Shown: piece after piece, positions 1 through 10,275 of the stretch
Layout: every line of letters begins with the position of its first letter
Position numbering within the stretch: position 1 is the stretch's first letter
NCBI RefSeq assembly: GCF_036323735.1
Contig: NC_086020.1
Location: forward strand, 126,188,710-126,252,709
DNA: 64,000 nucleotides
Direction: 5' to 3'
Origin: Rattus norvegicus
Lineage: Eukaryota; Chordata; Mammalia; Rodentia; Muridae
Made by a program: the position numbers and the translations under genes
The notes under the pieces: generated by a model
The model's input: the letters and a program-made list of their open reading frames with translations, nothing else
Databases searched by the model: none
What the model was told of the DNA's origin: nothing

Positions 1-764
1 ATAATAAAAGTTGTGGCTTACTTTGCACTGCTATCTCATTCAACAGAAGGCTTTCTCTCTCACGGTCTGAGCTGAAACTTTCAGGATTATTTTATTAAGA
101 TCTGAAGAGGTAATTTGACATGCTGATATATAAGCGTGTGAGTCATCCTGAGGATTAGGGGGTGAGCTTCTGTCATAATTAGGTATGCCAGAAATAATTT
201 TCTTCCCCCACCCCCTCTGCTCATCTTTCCTCCTCACAACACAAACCTGGCTTCTCTTGGTCTCTGGAGCTATTATCTCAGGAATGACTAATGTAATAGA
301 TTTCTCTTCCTCCACCCTAAGGAGAACCATTGTGACCAGCCCTTACGGGGCTGTGCATGCATTCTGTTGCCCTACTGGTATTTCCAAGAAGTGTAAAATT
401 CCAAGGGTCGGTTCTGCATAGGGAAAGAGGGTCTTAGCAGGGTGATTTTTCTCTTGAATTGAAGCTTAATCGGAAGCCTTCTAGCTCCTCTTCATTTTTC
501 TCCTATGTAGCTTTCTTAATCCATGCACTCTCTGGGCTTCCGTGAAATGTGAGGCTTTCTAGTCTTTGTCTTGTGTTTCAAAGTGTGCCTTCTTCCACTG
601 GTTGGCTGACTGGGCCCGAGGAATTATAGGTCTTCACTGAGTCATTTGTAAAATGGGTCACTAACCCTTCCCTACCTACCTCACCAGGGCTGCACAATCC
701 CAGAATTAAAAGGACCAGGGATGCTTTGTATACGTCTTAAGTCTTATTTTGATGAATGATGACA
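1..764. other. single-copy sequence, no gene seen
   Basis: No ORF, SINE or LINE signature is visible here. The short ORFs on both strands are not supported by codon-like composition. The segment is moderately AT-rich and could be intronic or intergenic. Confidence 0.5.
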
Positions 765-940
765 GCTACCGCATTCTGAGTGCCCAGGCCCAGATGCTCC
801 ATGCCTGTTGTTATCTCTGCAAGAAGCCTACGCTGTGTTCTTCCTTATAGATGGGAAAGGCTGGGCTTGAGAGGCATGTGCAGAAACTGCCTCTGTTCAG
901 TAAGCTGCCCCATTGAAGAGCAGACTTTTAACCTGAGCAC
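765..940 (+). mobile_element. MIR-like ancient SINE
   Basis: The order of landmarks fits a diverged MIR: a CTGAGTGCCCAGGC-type core, then a lower-case-like run ending in TAGATGGGAAAGGCTGGGCTTGAGAGG, corresponding to the MIR 'gatgaggaaactgaggca' block. It is degraded, so the call rests on order of motifs rather than identity. Confidence 0.45.
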
Positions 941-1104
941 CATTTCTCACAGATAAAGGCCGCCTGGAGACCAGCCAGGGGGACACTGTTTCCTTGGGCT
1001 CCTTTTAGTTATGAGGAGCAAAGACTGTAAGGTTCAGAGGAATTGCTGAGAAATTCAAACAGATTGAATCATAGTTTCTTCTAAAGCTGTCTTGAATCAA
1101 GGCT

Positions 1105-1300
1105 GATTGCCCCTTCTCTTCCTCCTCTTCTTCCCCCTCTTCATCCTCTTCCTCCACTTTCTTTCTCTCTTCTCTTTTCTCCTCCACCCACTTCCCAGCC
1201 TCTCTTCCCCTTCATCCTCCTCTTGGTCCTCTTCTCTTTCCCCGTCCTCCTAGCCCTCTTCCTTCTCCTCCTCCCTCCCTTCCTCTTCCTTGGATAATAG
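1105..1300. repeat. pyrimidine-rich low-complexity tract
   Basis: Almost entirely C and T on the plus strand, built from CTTCCTC, CTTCTCC and CCCTCTT words. The two lysine/glutamate-rich minus-strand ORFs that overlap it are by-products of the purine-rich complement. Confidence 0.85.
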
Positions 1301-2107
1301 GAGGCAGATGGATGATTGGCCCAGACACCCACTTTCCTGATCTAGGTAGCCTCTTCCGGCCCCCAGCCACTCAGCTATCGTAACTGGAAAGCATTCTTTC
1401 TTTCTTGGCAAAAGTTCCTTATATTTTATCTTGGCTTTTTAGGTCTTGCTCCATTCGCTTCAACATCCTTCCTCTTTCCAACACAATTCCCAACAATTAC
1501 ATACCTGGGACCCATTTTCCGACACAGGTACTAGGAAACAGCCCCGTGGTTTTGGCATTTCAATTTACCCTTTTTGGTGTTAGTTTTCCAATTTTATATA
1601 TTGTTATTCTATGTTTTCGAAGGAAGTAGTGAAACGTGTCATAATATTTCAGAAAGTACTCTTCTTATTAACAGATGCTATTATGTCTCAAGATTATTAC
1701 TGGAATATCTGCAAATTAATTCAAAATATCTTCAAAGAAAAAAATTCCAAGGGTGTCTAAGCAGCATGAAAAGAACCACTCATTTACCAGCAAGACCTTC
1801 GGAGTCAAAGGAGGATGGGGATTAGACTTGCTTTCCTTCCCCAACACCACCTAGGTTTTTGTTTTCCTTTATTTACTTGAATATCTGTTCTACTTGCAAA
1901 AATCATGTCTATTGTCAGTGGGAAACTGGCACATAAACACTTCTACATAAAGTACTGTGATTGGGTGATCCCTGTATCATCTATGAACCGGAGTGAAACT
2001 GAGCACAGTATCTTTGTTGTTACTGAAGAGAACACTTCCAACATGCCCGATGCAGAGATCGATGACATGGTCTCAGTTCCCCTCCCAGGTTTACACCTGG
2101 AAGTTAG
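1301..2107. other. single-copy sequence, no gene seen
   Basis: AT-rich sequence with short unsupported ORFs and no recognised repeat before the B1 that follows. Confidence 0.45.
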
Positions 2108-2108
2108 T

Positions 2109-2256
2109 TTGCTTGTTTTCTAAGAAAGGGTTTCTCCGTGTAGCCCTGGCTGCCCTGGAGCTCACTCTGTAGACTATGCTGGCACAGAACTCAGAGTGTC
2201 ACCTGCCTTCGCCTGCAGAGTATTGAAATTAAAGGTGTGTGCCACTACAGCCGGCC
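2109..2256 (-). mobile_element. B1 SINE, antisense
   Basis: Reads as reverse-complement B1: GGGTTTCTCCGTGTAGCCC near the left, then GGAGCTCACTCTGTAGAC, then ATTAAAGGTGTGTGCCAC and a GCCGGCC end. Internal substitutions are many, so this is an old copy. Confidence 0.85.
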
Positions 2257-2542
2257 TTTTTATAGGCTTCTTAAAGCAAGGGTTCCTCATGACTGGAAGT
2301 TTATTTTTAATTTTGATCTGAGTCTCTTTGGGTTTCCCCATCATACTTCTCTTAGTTTTATCCATAAAGTACACACCTGCGTTTTTATTAGTGAAACTCC
2401 AGATTATTCAGATGTAAACTGGACTGTAAAGCATTGGGGTGTGTATGTCTTTAGAGTTCAACTCTGCAACTCCGGCAGACTGTGCTGCACATATGCACTG
2501 AAACCGGGGTCAAGGACTTCTGAGGTGGGGTGTGTGAGTGTG

Positions 2543-2622
2543 CATGGGTTGGGGTGGGGAGACCTTGGCAGATAGAGTTCTTGCCTGGTATGTGCAAGGC
2601 CTGAGGTCCCCAGATCTGTAAA
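2543..2622 (+). mobile_element. ID-like SINE, diverged
   Basis: Follows the ID/BC1 layout: GGGTTGGGG start, AGAGTTCTTGCCTGG, ATGTGCAAGGCCTGAGG and GTCCCCAGATCTGTAAAAG at the right. It is diverged from the rat master sequence and has no long A tail. Confidence 0.7.
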
Positions 2623-2784
2623 AGACCTTTTTCTGCTGTAAATGGGCATTAGGCTGTGGCGGGGTCTCTCTTTCTAAATCTCACACTGCCTACCCTCTTG
2701 TGTGGAGAAAGGTTAATTGCATTTTTATTTTTAAAAATTCAGACTCAACACATAACACTTTGCACACCTTTTTGTTGCTGCTGT

Positions 2785-2912
2785 TGTTTTGAGATTATAA
2801 TTTAATTACAACATTTCTACCACCCTACCCCACCCCCATATACTCCTTCTTGCTTTTCTTCAAGTTCACGGCTTATTTCTCATTAAATGTTATTGCATGC
2901 ATATGGGCACTG
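2785..2912 (-). mobile_element. rodent Lx-type L1 3' end fragment, antisense
   Basis: GAGATTATAATTTAATTACA followed by a C-rich segment and ATGTTATTGCATGCATATG matches the complement of the rodent Lx 3' untranslated end. A longer copy of the same segment lies at 39190-39735 in the same orientation. Confidence 0.7.
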
Positions 2913-4029
2913 GACATGGAATCTTGGCAACATCTGGCATCCTATACTTCATCTCAGTTGGAATAAGGGACACAAGCTGGAATTGCCACAAAGTCTCTCA
3001 GTTAGGGATTCAGTCCCCGAAGACTGTCCCAACCTCAGATACTCCCCATAAGGGAGGTGTTCTTGGATCACTCACAAATCCTGCCAGGTTTGACTACAAA
3101 TCGGAGGTTCCAACAACCCAGTCTGTGTTTAACTATAAGATAGAATGGCTCATAGTCTCAGGACAGTGGACAGCCCATTTATTTAAAAAAGACACAACCC
3201 AGAAGTGGCTGCATAGACAAGCCACATAGACCCAGGCGAGTGAAGGGAGTAGGGGACTCCCATGCCCTGGCAGTCAGTGGTACACAGTAGGTACTTCTGT
3301 GTATGGGGCAGCCTGGAGATGCTCCAAACCCTGCCACTATAGTTCTTATGGAGCCTTCACTGCATAAACATTTTCCTTTATACCATGTGGGTCCCAGAGA
3401 TGAGGCCCTTAGACTTGGCAGCAAGTGTCTTTATCCACAGAGCCGTCTCCCAAGCCCCATATACTTCTTATGTCACAGGATCACAACCTCTTGGGAACAT
3501 CTCTCCAGTCATTTACTGGCCATCTATGTCTAGTTTAACTCATGGTGCAGCTTTTTAAAAACCATAACTTTGTGTAGGTCAATTAACCCCTTGCTTTCCT
3601 CAGTCTAGGACTAAAGTTACCCGTTTAGAGCACGCTGTGCTGTCCAATCTGAAAATATTTTCTACCTCATTTGTTTTACTTTTGAAGAGAACCGTTTAGG
3701 TCTTTATACTTTTTTAAAATCTTGAAATGGTCTTTTGTGTTTTTATTATTACCTTGAGGTTGTACCTTTGATTAGAATGCTGTGGATGTGTGTCCACTTT
3801 AGCCTAGATATCACAGGACACACGACACCAACATGACTTACTGTGGGCTGTGCCAGCCTCAGACACTCACTGAAGGGGGTAGTCTCAGTGGTAGGTAATG
3901 AGTATTTTCTCTTTGCACTCTCATGTGGGGCCATAACACAGGCACTACAAGAGTCTCATGGGTGCCCTTCTTTTGACAATTATTTTTAGCACTGTCTGAT
4001 GGTCCTTACTTACAACATTTATTACATGA
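2913..4029. other. no gene seen; possible old repeats
   Basis: About 1.1 kb with only short ORFs on both strands. No family could be assigned; the AT-rich 3640-3760 part is low in complexity. Confidence 0.4.
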
Positions 4030-4260
4030 CACATGCCAAATAATGATTTTTCTAATCCCTAATTTCATCTAAATTTATTAATTAGAAATCCACTGTAAGA
4101 GCTGAATCTTTTCTATTTCCATATTCATTCGTTCATTTGCATTAGCAATAATTACATACTGTAATTATCTCTGGCTCAGATTGTACAAGATTGGATCTCC
4201 GAGAGCTTTGGATTGCTTCTCTGCCCGTCCCAAACAATGGCAGCTTTTAAAACATTATTA
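4030..4260. promoter_or_regulatory. candidate non-coding regulatory block rich in homeodomain motifs
   Basis: Within about 100 bases are TTAATTAG (4078-4085), a perfect octamer ATTTGCAT (4135-4142) of the POU-factor type, and an exact inverted pair ATAATTAC (4148-4155) and GTAATTAT (4161-4168) around a five-base spacer. The block carries no repeat signature and no ORF. Enhancer activity is inference from motif density alone. Confidence 0.35.
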
Positions 4261-5274
4261 CACGCAGTACAGGTGGCTTTGACTGAGTTTTCTTTTCCTA
4301 GTCCTAGACTTGGTATCACAAGATCACCATTGATCTTTGGTCAAACCATTCCTCCTACTGAAGAATGACATTTGGAAACTAGATCAGACAGCAGGTTTGC
4401 ACACTCTGGTGTGCTGCATGTATGACGGTGCTACTAGCCCTTTTCAGTGAGAAGAACAAGAAAGTATCTATCGCTGAGGTTATTTTTGCATCTGCTCATA
4501 GGTACACATGTTAAACCACACATCTAAGCTTTTAGAAGCAACAGACATCATAGGCTTTATTCTAGCCTTTCTCTTCTCCAGAGATATAACACATTGGCTG
4601 ACAGCAAGAAACCTTGTTCTTCCTAGCCATGATATGTTTACTTACGTTTTCCTAATTTTTTTAAAAATAAAAATATTTTGATTGACATAACTGTGGGTGC
4701 AGAATTATGATTCTAGGCACGTGTGCCGCATGTGATGATTAAATCAGGGCTGTTAGCATCCCCGCTCCTTAAACGTTCACTGTTCTTTGTGAATGGAGTC
4801 CTCCTCCTAACTTCTCATCAAATATATAATTAAATTCTTTCAAACAAGAGCTGCCCTACTGGACATTAAGATGCCATTACTTATTCCTCCTGTCTAATTG
4901 TGTCCGCACTCATTACTCACAGTTACTCAATGTTTTTTAATCCTAACAAACAACTCGTAAAATCATTTCAGAATGACCCTGTGTTAATCAACCTCTGCAG
5001 GACAGGAATTGTGTGCAGTGTGTTCTTAGCCTATTGTATCCGGTCAAAATATCCTGTTCTAAGATACACTAACTTTCCTTTGACTTTCCCTTCTGTCTGG
5101 TTATGCTAATAGTTGTTAGGCAGGTTTTCTATCACAGTCTTCACTTCATTTAAGGTTCCCATCTTGTCTTGGTCACCTTTTCATTACTGTTTTTCCTGTG
5201 TGGTACACAATCATGATTCTAAGAGTAATAAGGTAGTAGTTACTTTTCTTTCTACTGTGATGAAATACATGCCG
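4261..5274. other. single-copy sequence, no gene seen
   Basis: AT-rich, no recognised repeat or convincing ORF. An 82-codon ORF at 5113-5361 runs into the purine tract and has no coding support. Confidence 0.45.
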
Positions 5275-5563
5275 AGAGGAGAGAAAGAGGAAGGGTTTTT
5301 TTGGGCTGGAAGTTTGAGGGGAGGGAAAGTGGCAAGAGTGTTGTTGGGGCCGGAAGTGTGAAGCACATTGTGTTCTCTGAGGGGAAGGAGGGAGAGGGAA
5401 AGGGAGGGAGAAGAAGAGAGAGGGAGAAGGAAAGGGGGAGGGAGAAAGGAGAGGGGAAAGGAGGGAGGAAAGAGAGGAAGTGAGGAGAGGGAGAGGGGGA
5501 GGGATGGAGGGAGGAAGGGGGAAAGAAGGAGGGAGAGAAGGAGAGAGAGAGAGAGGGAGAGAG
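5275..5563 (+). repeat. long purine tract (GGGA/GGAA/GAGA)
   Basis: Nearly 290 bases of G and A on the plus strand, with few pyrimidine interruptions, ending in a (GA)n run near 5536-5563. Mirror-symmetric purine runs of this kind can form triplex DNA. The arginine/glutamate/glycine-rich ORFs across it are artefacts of composition. Confidence 0.9.
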
Positions 5564-6144
5564 CAGTGCTTGGCCTGCTTTCTCTGTTTCTATTCTATTT
5601 AGTCTGGGACCTCAGCCCTCTAGATGACCATTCACTTTCAGGGTGGTCTTCAAACCTCTCTGGAGACACCCTTAAGGCACCCAGAGATCTGTCTCTGCTT
5701 TCTAAATCCAGTATGCAACAGACACTAAGACTCACAGGCAACGAGGCCCCAAGGTCTTTTTAATGGAGGTCTCTCTTCCTTCTCTGCTTTCACACACTGT
5801 CTCTAAGGTACATTCCATTAAGTTCTGATCTATCTTTCCTTTATTTCTTTTGCATTTATGCAAATGTGCAAATGCATACATATTTTCTTGTATTTCTCCA
5901 TTTTACATGAGGGATATTTTTTACTAAACTTGAAAGAAGTTTGCCGAATGTCCTAGAAATCGCAGATGTCATCCGCATTCTACTTCATTGCTGTGTAGTG
6001 TTCTGTTGCGTGTGAACGGAGAGAGCCTGAACCTCTTAGCTCATCTCAGGCACCAGCCAAATACTTGCAAATGACCCCAATTTACCTCACATGTCACGAA
6101 GGATCTGGGCAATCACATCCTGCCCAATGTCCTGGCCCAGAAAA
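5564..6144. other. single-copy sequence, no gene seen
   Basis: No repeat or exon recognised in this stretch, which separates the purine tract from an old interspersed element. Confidence 0.4.
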
Positions 6145-6440
6145 CAATGAGGTATAAAATACAGTTGTCATCGTAAGCCTCATGTCTTGAGGTCATACGA
6201 CAGTGGGTAACACTATTCAATACAAAAGTGGTATCCTTTTATAATAAAGTTACATCTCACCAAAGACGTCATAAGCTGAAACTACCTTATGTTGAAATGC
6301 ATTCAGTAGAACTAGCCCTGAAACACTGCAGCTAAGACCCACAGTACAGTGTCTAGGGTCACTTGTCTACATTAGTGGTCCTGGGGTGTCTGGCCGCCAT
6401 TGCCTAGCAGCTCCACCATGCTGTGCTGCGTAGCTCCAGC
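6145..6440 (+). mobile_element. ancient mammalian interspersed repeat, family not assigned
   Basis: Contains GTCATCGTAAGCC, then TTTTATAATAAAGTTAC, GTCATAAGCTGAAACTACC and TTGAAATGCATTCAGTAG, an order I recognise from an old eutherian dispersed repeat with terminal GTCGTAAGT-like ends. A second copy in the opposite orientation lies at 8060-8370. I do not assign a class. Confidence 0.5.
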
Positions 6441-6489
6441 CCAGGAAAACATCAAACTTAGGGATTTGGTATGACTTCTACATTATCAA

Positions 6490-6680
6490 TTTTTTAAAGC
6501 TGGACTGAAGACATAGCTTGCCTGGTACTTTCTTTGCCTCACATGTATGAAGTTCAGGGTTCCCTCCTGACACTGCATAAACACGTTGGCACATGCCTGT
6601 CATGAGGTGGTAATCCTTGACTACATAATGACTTTGAGGCCAGTCTGGGCCACCTGTCAAAAGAACCAAACCAAACCATG
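6490..6680 (+). mobile_element. B4 SINE (ID-B1 fusion)
   Basis: The left half follows ID (GAAGACATAGCTTGCCTGG, then TGAAGTTCAGGGTTCCC) and the right half follows B1 (GTTGGCACATGCCTGTC, TTTGAGGCCAGTCTGGG). That left-right order is what defines B4. Confidence 0.75.
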
Positions 6681-6980
6681 TTAATTAGCTAATCAAAATT
6701 TTAAAAACAGTAAAACCACAAATTAAGCATTACCTATACAGGAAGAGTTTCAGGCCTCTTCTTAGAGTATCGTTTTCCTGGTTTCCCTGCTCTGTGACTG
6801 ACCCTTGGGCTGCATTCCTTGCTCCTCCTTGGTCCTGTTGCACTAAGATTCCTGCTCGCCCAGCATGGCTTGGTCCCAGGAAGCAGAGGTTTGCCCTGTG
6901 GCGCCTGCTGCCATCTCTTTCTCAGTGGTGGAGCATCCTGGCTTTGGAAAGTGCCTGTGGCAGAGTGAGTGGCTCCTCTT

Positions 6981-7092
6981 CTTCCCTATGCTCTGCCCCT
7001 ACAGTGCTGACCTCCTGAGGCCCTTGGCTGACTCAGGCCTCTCTCAGCAGAGGCCTGAGTGAAGTTTCCAACAGCCTGGGAGCATAGGGAAG
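6981..7092. repeat. nested inverted repeat (hairpin)
   Basis: Outer 13-base arms CTTCCCTATGCTC (6981-6993) and GAGCATAGGGAAG (7080-7092) are exact complements. Inside them ACTCAGGCCTCT (7031-7042) and AGAGGCCTGAGT (7049-7060) form an exact 12-base stem with a six-base loop, extended by GGCTG (7026-7030) facing CAGCC (7072-7076). No SINE or LINE signature overlaps it. Confidence 0.8.
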
Positions 7093-7640
7093 CTCAGCCC
7101 TGCTGTACTGCCCTGGAGGCCAAGGGGACTGATCTGTCACAGCACCTTTGTAACTGATTCTTGGAATTCTAGAGTCTGGTACAGCTGTGAGCAGCTTTGA
7201 CTTAAGTCAGCCTTAATCATATGCCTCAGATTTTCTATCTGTTTTCTATGTGCTCAATCACTCCTTGCTCACCTCCTAATGGTTAATTTCCATTTCATCC
7301 CAGCTTTTTCAAGAACCCTAAGTTGGTCATTCTTGGCATGCTTGCTCATGGACCAGTAGTTAGCTCTACAAACAATTCCTAAACTGCTGCTATTTTACTG
7401 CGTTATAGGCACATCCGTCTACATCTGGGATTGACATGTGGTTGGTGCAAACTCGAGCAGAAGTCTCCAGCATGGCCTGAGTCCTCTGTAACTCCAGAGT
7501 GTGTGGACTATCACTCACAGGATGGTTCTCATGCTTGCCTGATGGCCAGGGACATTGGCAGTGTCTGCTGCTTCTACTGTCTGGGTTCTCTCTTGTTTCT
7601 CATGTTTCTTTGTGTTTTTCTGACCTGTCAAAGGGGTGAA
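7093..7640. other. single-copy sequence, no gene seen
   Basis: No repeat family or coding signal recognised. A 96-codon ORF at 7431-7721 runs into the B4 element and is not credible as a gene. Confidence 0.4.
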
Positions 7641-7770
7641 AGAGCTGGGAATGTAGCTCAGTGGGTTCAGAACTTACCTGGCATGCACCAGGTCCTGGGT
7701 AGGATTCCTGGCACTGCATGAAACTGGTTGTGCTGGTGCACACTTATCATCTGAACCCCAAGGTTTAAGG
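7641..7770 (+). mobile_element. B4 SINE
   Basis: ID-like start GCTGGGAATGTAGCTCAGTG, then CTTACCTGGCATGCACCAGG and GATTCCTGGCACTGCATGAA, followed by a short B1-like part with GGTGCACACTTATCATCTGA. Confidence 0.75.
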
Positions 7771-8059
7771 TCATCATATGTATATGGAGGTCTCCATAGA
7801 AACATATGGAGACTCGAGTGGCGTGCTCTGCCCAGGACTGATAATCACCTGCTCCTGTTTTCTGTAGCATGCAGTCTCCTTTAGCCTGATCCCTGCTTCC
7901 CAACTGCTTTGATCTTCTTCCCTCTTGCACACGCCATTTCTTTCCTCTTCTTTGTTCACCATAATTTTAATTTTCCTTTCTGTAATAGCCTATGGTTTGG
8001 AGTGCTTGCTTATTTAGAATTTTGAAGTAGATGGTCCCTTTCAGCCTAAGGTTGTCCAG

Positions 8060-8370
8060 CTTTATAATGCCATGAAAGCTATATGCATTCAGTAGAAATT
8101 ATAGTTAAACTGTAAGTTTTGATCTTTTTCCTGATCAGTGATGTGCGATATGACATTTTACAAGGTGCTAGGTAGCAGCCATGAGCAGAGCACCTAGCCA
8201 GCCAGGCATTCCTAGGGCTAACAATGGCACTGTGTGGCATACTGTGTCACTAAGCTACAAAGCTTGGTAGGATTATGTGTGTTAAACGCACTGCTGACGT
8301 TCGATATTTTCAATTTGCAACGAGTTCACTAAAGTGTAACTTTCCATCAAGTCAAGGAGTATTCATAGCT
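8060..8370 (-). mobile_element. ancient mammalian interspersed repeat, second copy, antisense
   Basis: Reads TATATGCATTCAGTAGAAAT, AAGCTACAAAGCTTGGTAGG, GTGTTAAACGCACTGC and CGATATTTTCAATTTGC, ending in a CATCAAGTCAAGGAG-type terminus. It corresponds to the complement of the 6145-6440 element but covers a partly different portion of the consensus. Confidence 0.5.
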
Positions 8371-8885
8371 TTTGATGTTTGTTTGTGCAGGAAGAAATGA
8401 AAAGACCAGCAAACAGGGGACAATAATACTGACATACTTCATATTTATTTTAGTATGATGAGTTAGTTAACATTACATATTATCTTTTACATACAAATGC
8501 AAGGTTCTTCCCTGTCCCCTTCATGGATCAACTCTTCTGGCAATGGCTTTGGGATACCAAATTTCCAAATTAAGACAGGAGCTGAAGTATTCAACAGAAG
8601 GATTCAGGTGCACATTTTAGGAGAAGGGAATTGTGTGTTCTTCACAAAGAGGGGAATGCATCATCAAGGCCCTGAAGGAGGCCAGATGGTTGTTTAAGAC
8701 ATTCAAATAACATTAGGAGAGTTTTTTTTAATTTACTTCAGTTCTGTTTTTAACTTTTAGAAATGATTACATGCAATTAGGTCAATGATGGAAGGGTCAA
8801 TTTCTCCATTACTTAAGAGTAGTAAACTTCCTTAGTATTTGTTTTTTAATCTATAGACTTAACCTTTACCTTTGTTGAGAGTTCT
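8371..8885. other. single-copy sequence, no gene seen
   Basis: AT-rich sequence with one unsupported 66-codon ORF; no repeat family recognised. Confidence 0.4.
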
Positions 8886-8889
8886 GCTG

Positions 8890-9200
8890 GCATAATGGAC
8901 TGAATTGTGGTTTTCAGAATTCACATTAGAATTCTGATAGCACTCAATGCAACTGTGTGAGAGTGGGCCTTAAGAAGACAATTAATTTTGGTAAGAGTGA
9001 CCCCTGATTCGAAATGGTTTGTGTCTCTGTAAGAGCAAGAGACCCCGAGAGCATGCATACACAGAGGAGAGAATATGAAGAGACAAGATGGATGTTGGCA
9101 AGCAAAGAGTGAAACCTTAAGGGAAGCCAACTCTGCTGACATCTTGATGGTGCCCTAACAGCTCCAGAACTTGGAATAAATATATACCCATTTTGTAGTC
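8890..9200 (+). mobile_element. ancient LTR-type element (MaLR/MLT-like)
   Basis: Layout of an old LTR: GACTGAATTGTGGTTTTC start, GGGCCTTAAGAAGACAATTA, GAGGAGAGAATATGAAGAGA, GCTGACATCTTGATGG and CTCCAGAACTTGGAATAAAT with an AATAAA near the right end. Highly diverged; the subfamily is not assigned. Confidence 0.55.
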
Positions 9201-9740
9201 ACACATGGGAGCTAGTGCGCTAATGCAGCTAGGTATAAAATTCCAAGTCCATGATGCTACTTGAATTTTACATTACATCTCTGTGGCTTCTGGATTGTAT
9301 CCCCACATCTGTTCTTCAGTTTGGGAATTCTGTTGCTTTATCTACTAAATAGCTCTTCCATTTGAGTTTTAGAGGCTTCCAGGTAAGGCCATGGACTACA
9401 AGATTCCTCTTTATGAGTTGTGGAAGGACAAGTATCAGGATGAAGAAAGATAGACTATCCTAAAGACTGGGAAGCTTTGACAACCCACAGTGGAGTGGTG
9501 GAACACCTGAAAGGTTTAGAGAAACAAAAATGATTGATGAAAAGAATAAAGCTAAGACAGCCACAGCCACATGGCCTCGAGGTGAGGAGGGAAGCAGGTG
9601 CCTCATTCAAAAGCAGAGTTATGAGACCCTGAGGAAAAAGGGCTAGTCATCCTGTCCACAGGACACAAGCTTACTTCTCTCACAAGTCTCTTCTGGATAT
9701 TACCTGAGTCTGTGACTATGGACATTAGCATGGACAAAAG
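9201..9740. other. single-copy sequence, no gene seen
   Basis: No repeat or exon recognised; the segment ends where L1-like sequence starts. Confidence 0.4.
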
Positions 9741-10275
9741 ACTAAAAATGGTACTACCTTGTGACCCGGGTATATGCTGACTGTATATGCCCAAAGGACT
9801 CTAAGTCAACAATCAACAAAAATATTTGCACATCTATGTTAATAGCTGCTGTATTCACACTAGCCAGGAAGTGAGCCAGCCTAGATGTCCATCAATAGAT
9901 GAGTGGTTCATATACACAGTGGAATTTTATACAACCATAAAAAAGACATTTGAAGAAAAATGTGTGGAACTATAAGGACTATTATGTACAAGAAAATTCT
10001 CTAGACTCAGACAGATACTGTCTTCTTGTTTTCATATGTGGAAATCTGTCTATCTAGAGGATAGAAGAAGTCTAATGGGACAGGAAAGGGGAAGAGGGTA
10101 ATAGGATATATATGTCATGAAGGCTGAGGGGGATGATTTAGAGGGAGAAAGGACTTCCACAAGGGAGATAAAAGATGGGGGAGGGCAGGGGATACAAATA
10201 CAATGATACAAAGCTTACTTTGAGCCTCTCTGCATTTTTGACTAACCAAAAATTAATGAAAAGTATATAAAATGT
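9741..10275 (+). mobile_element. old L1 ORF2/3' end fragment
   Basis: Retains landmarks of the L1 ORF2 end: GGGTATATGCTGACTG, GCTGCTGTATTCACACTAGC, GATGTCCATCAATAGATGAG and ACACAGTGGAATTTTATAC, then a GGGA-rich segment as in L1 3' untranslated regions. No open frame survives. Confidence 0.75.

Noticed and set aside
1005..1332. Two E/K/R-rich ORFs on the minus strand
   Set aside because: They are translations of a purine-rich low-complexity tract, not a gene.
2543..2622. tRNA gene-like signals in ID, B4 and B2 SINEs
   Set aside because: These SINEs descend from tRNA, so A/B-box-like words are expected; no intact cloverleaf is seen.
5301..5763. R/E/G-rich ORFs of 60 and 131 codons
   Set aside because: Direct product of the purine tract.
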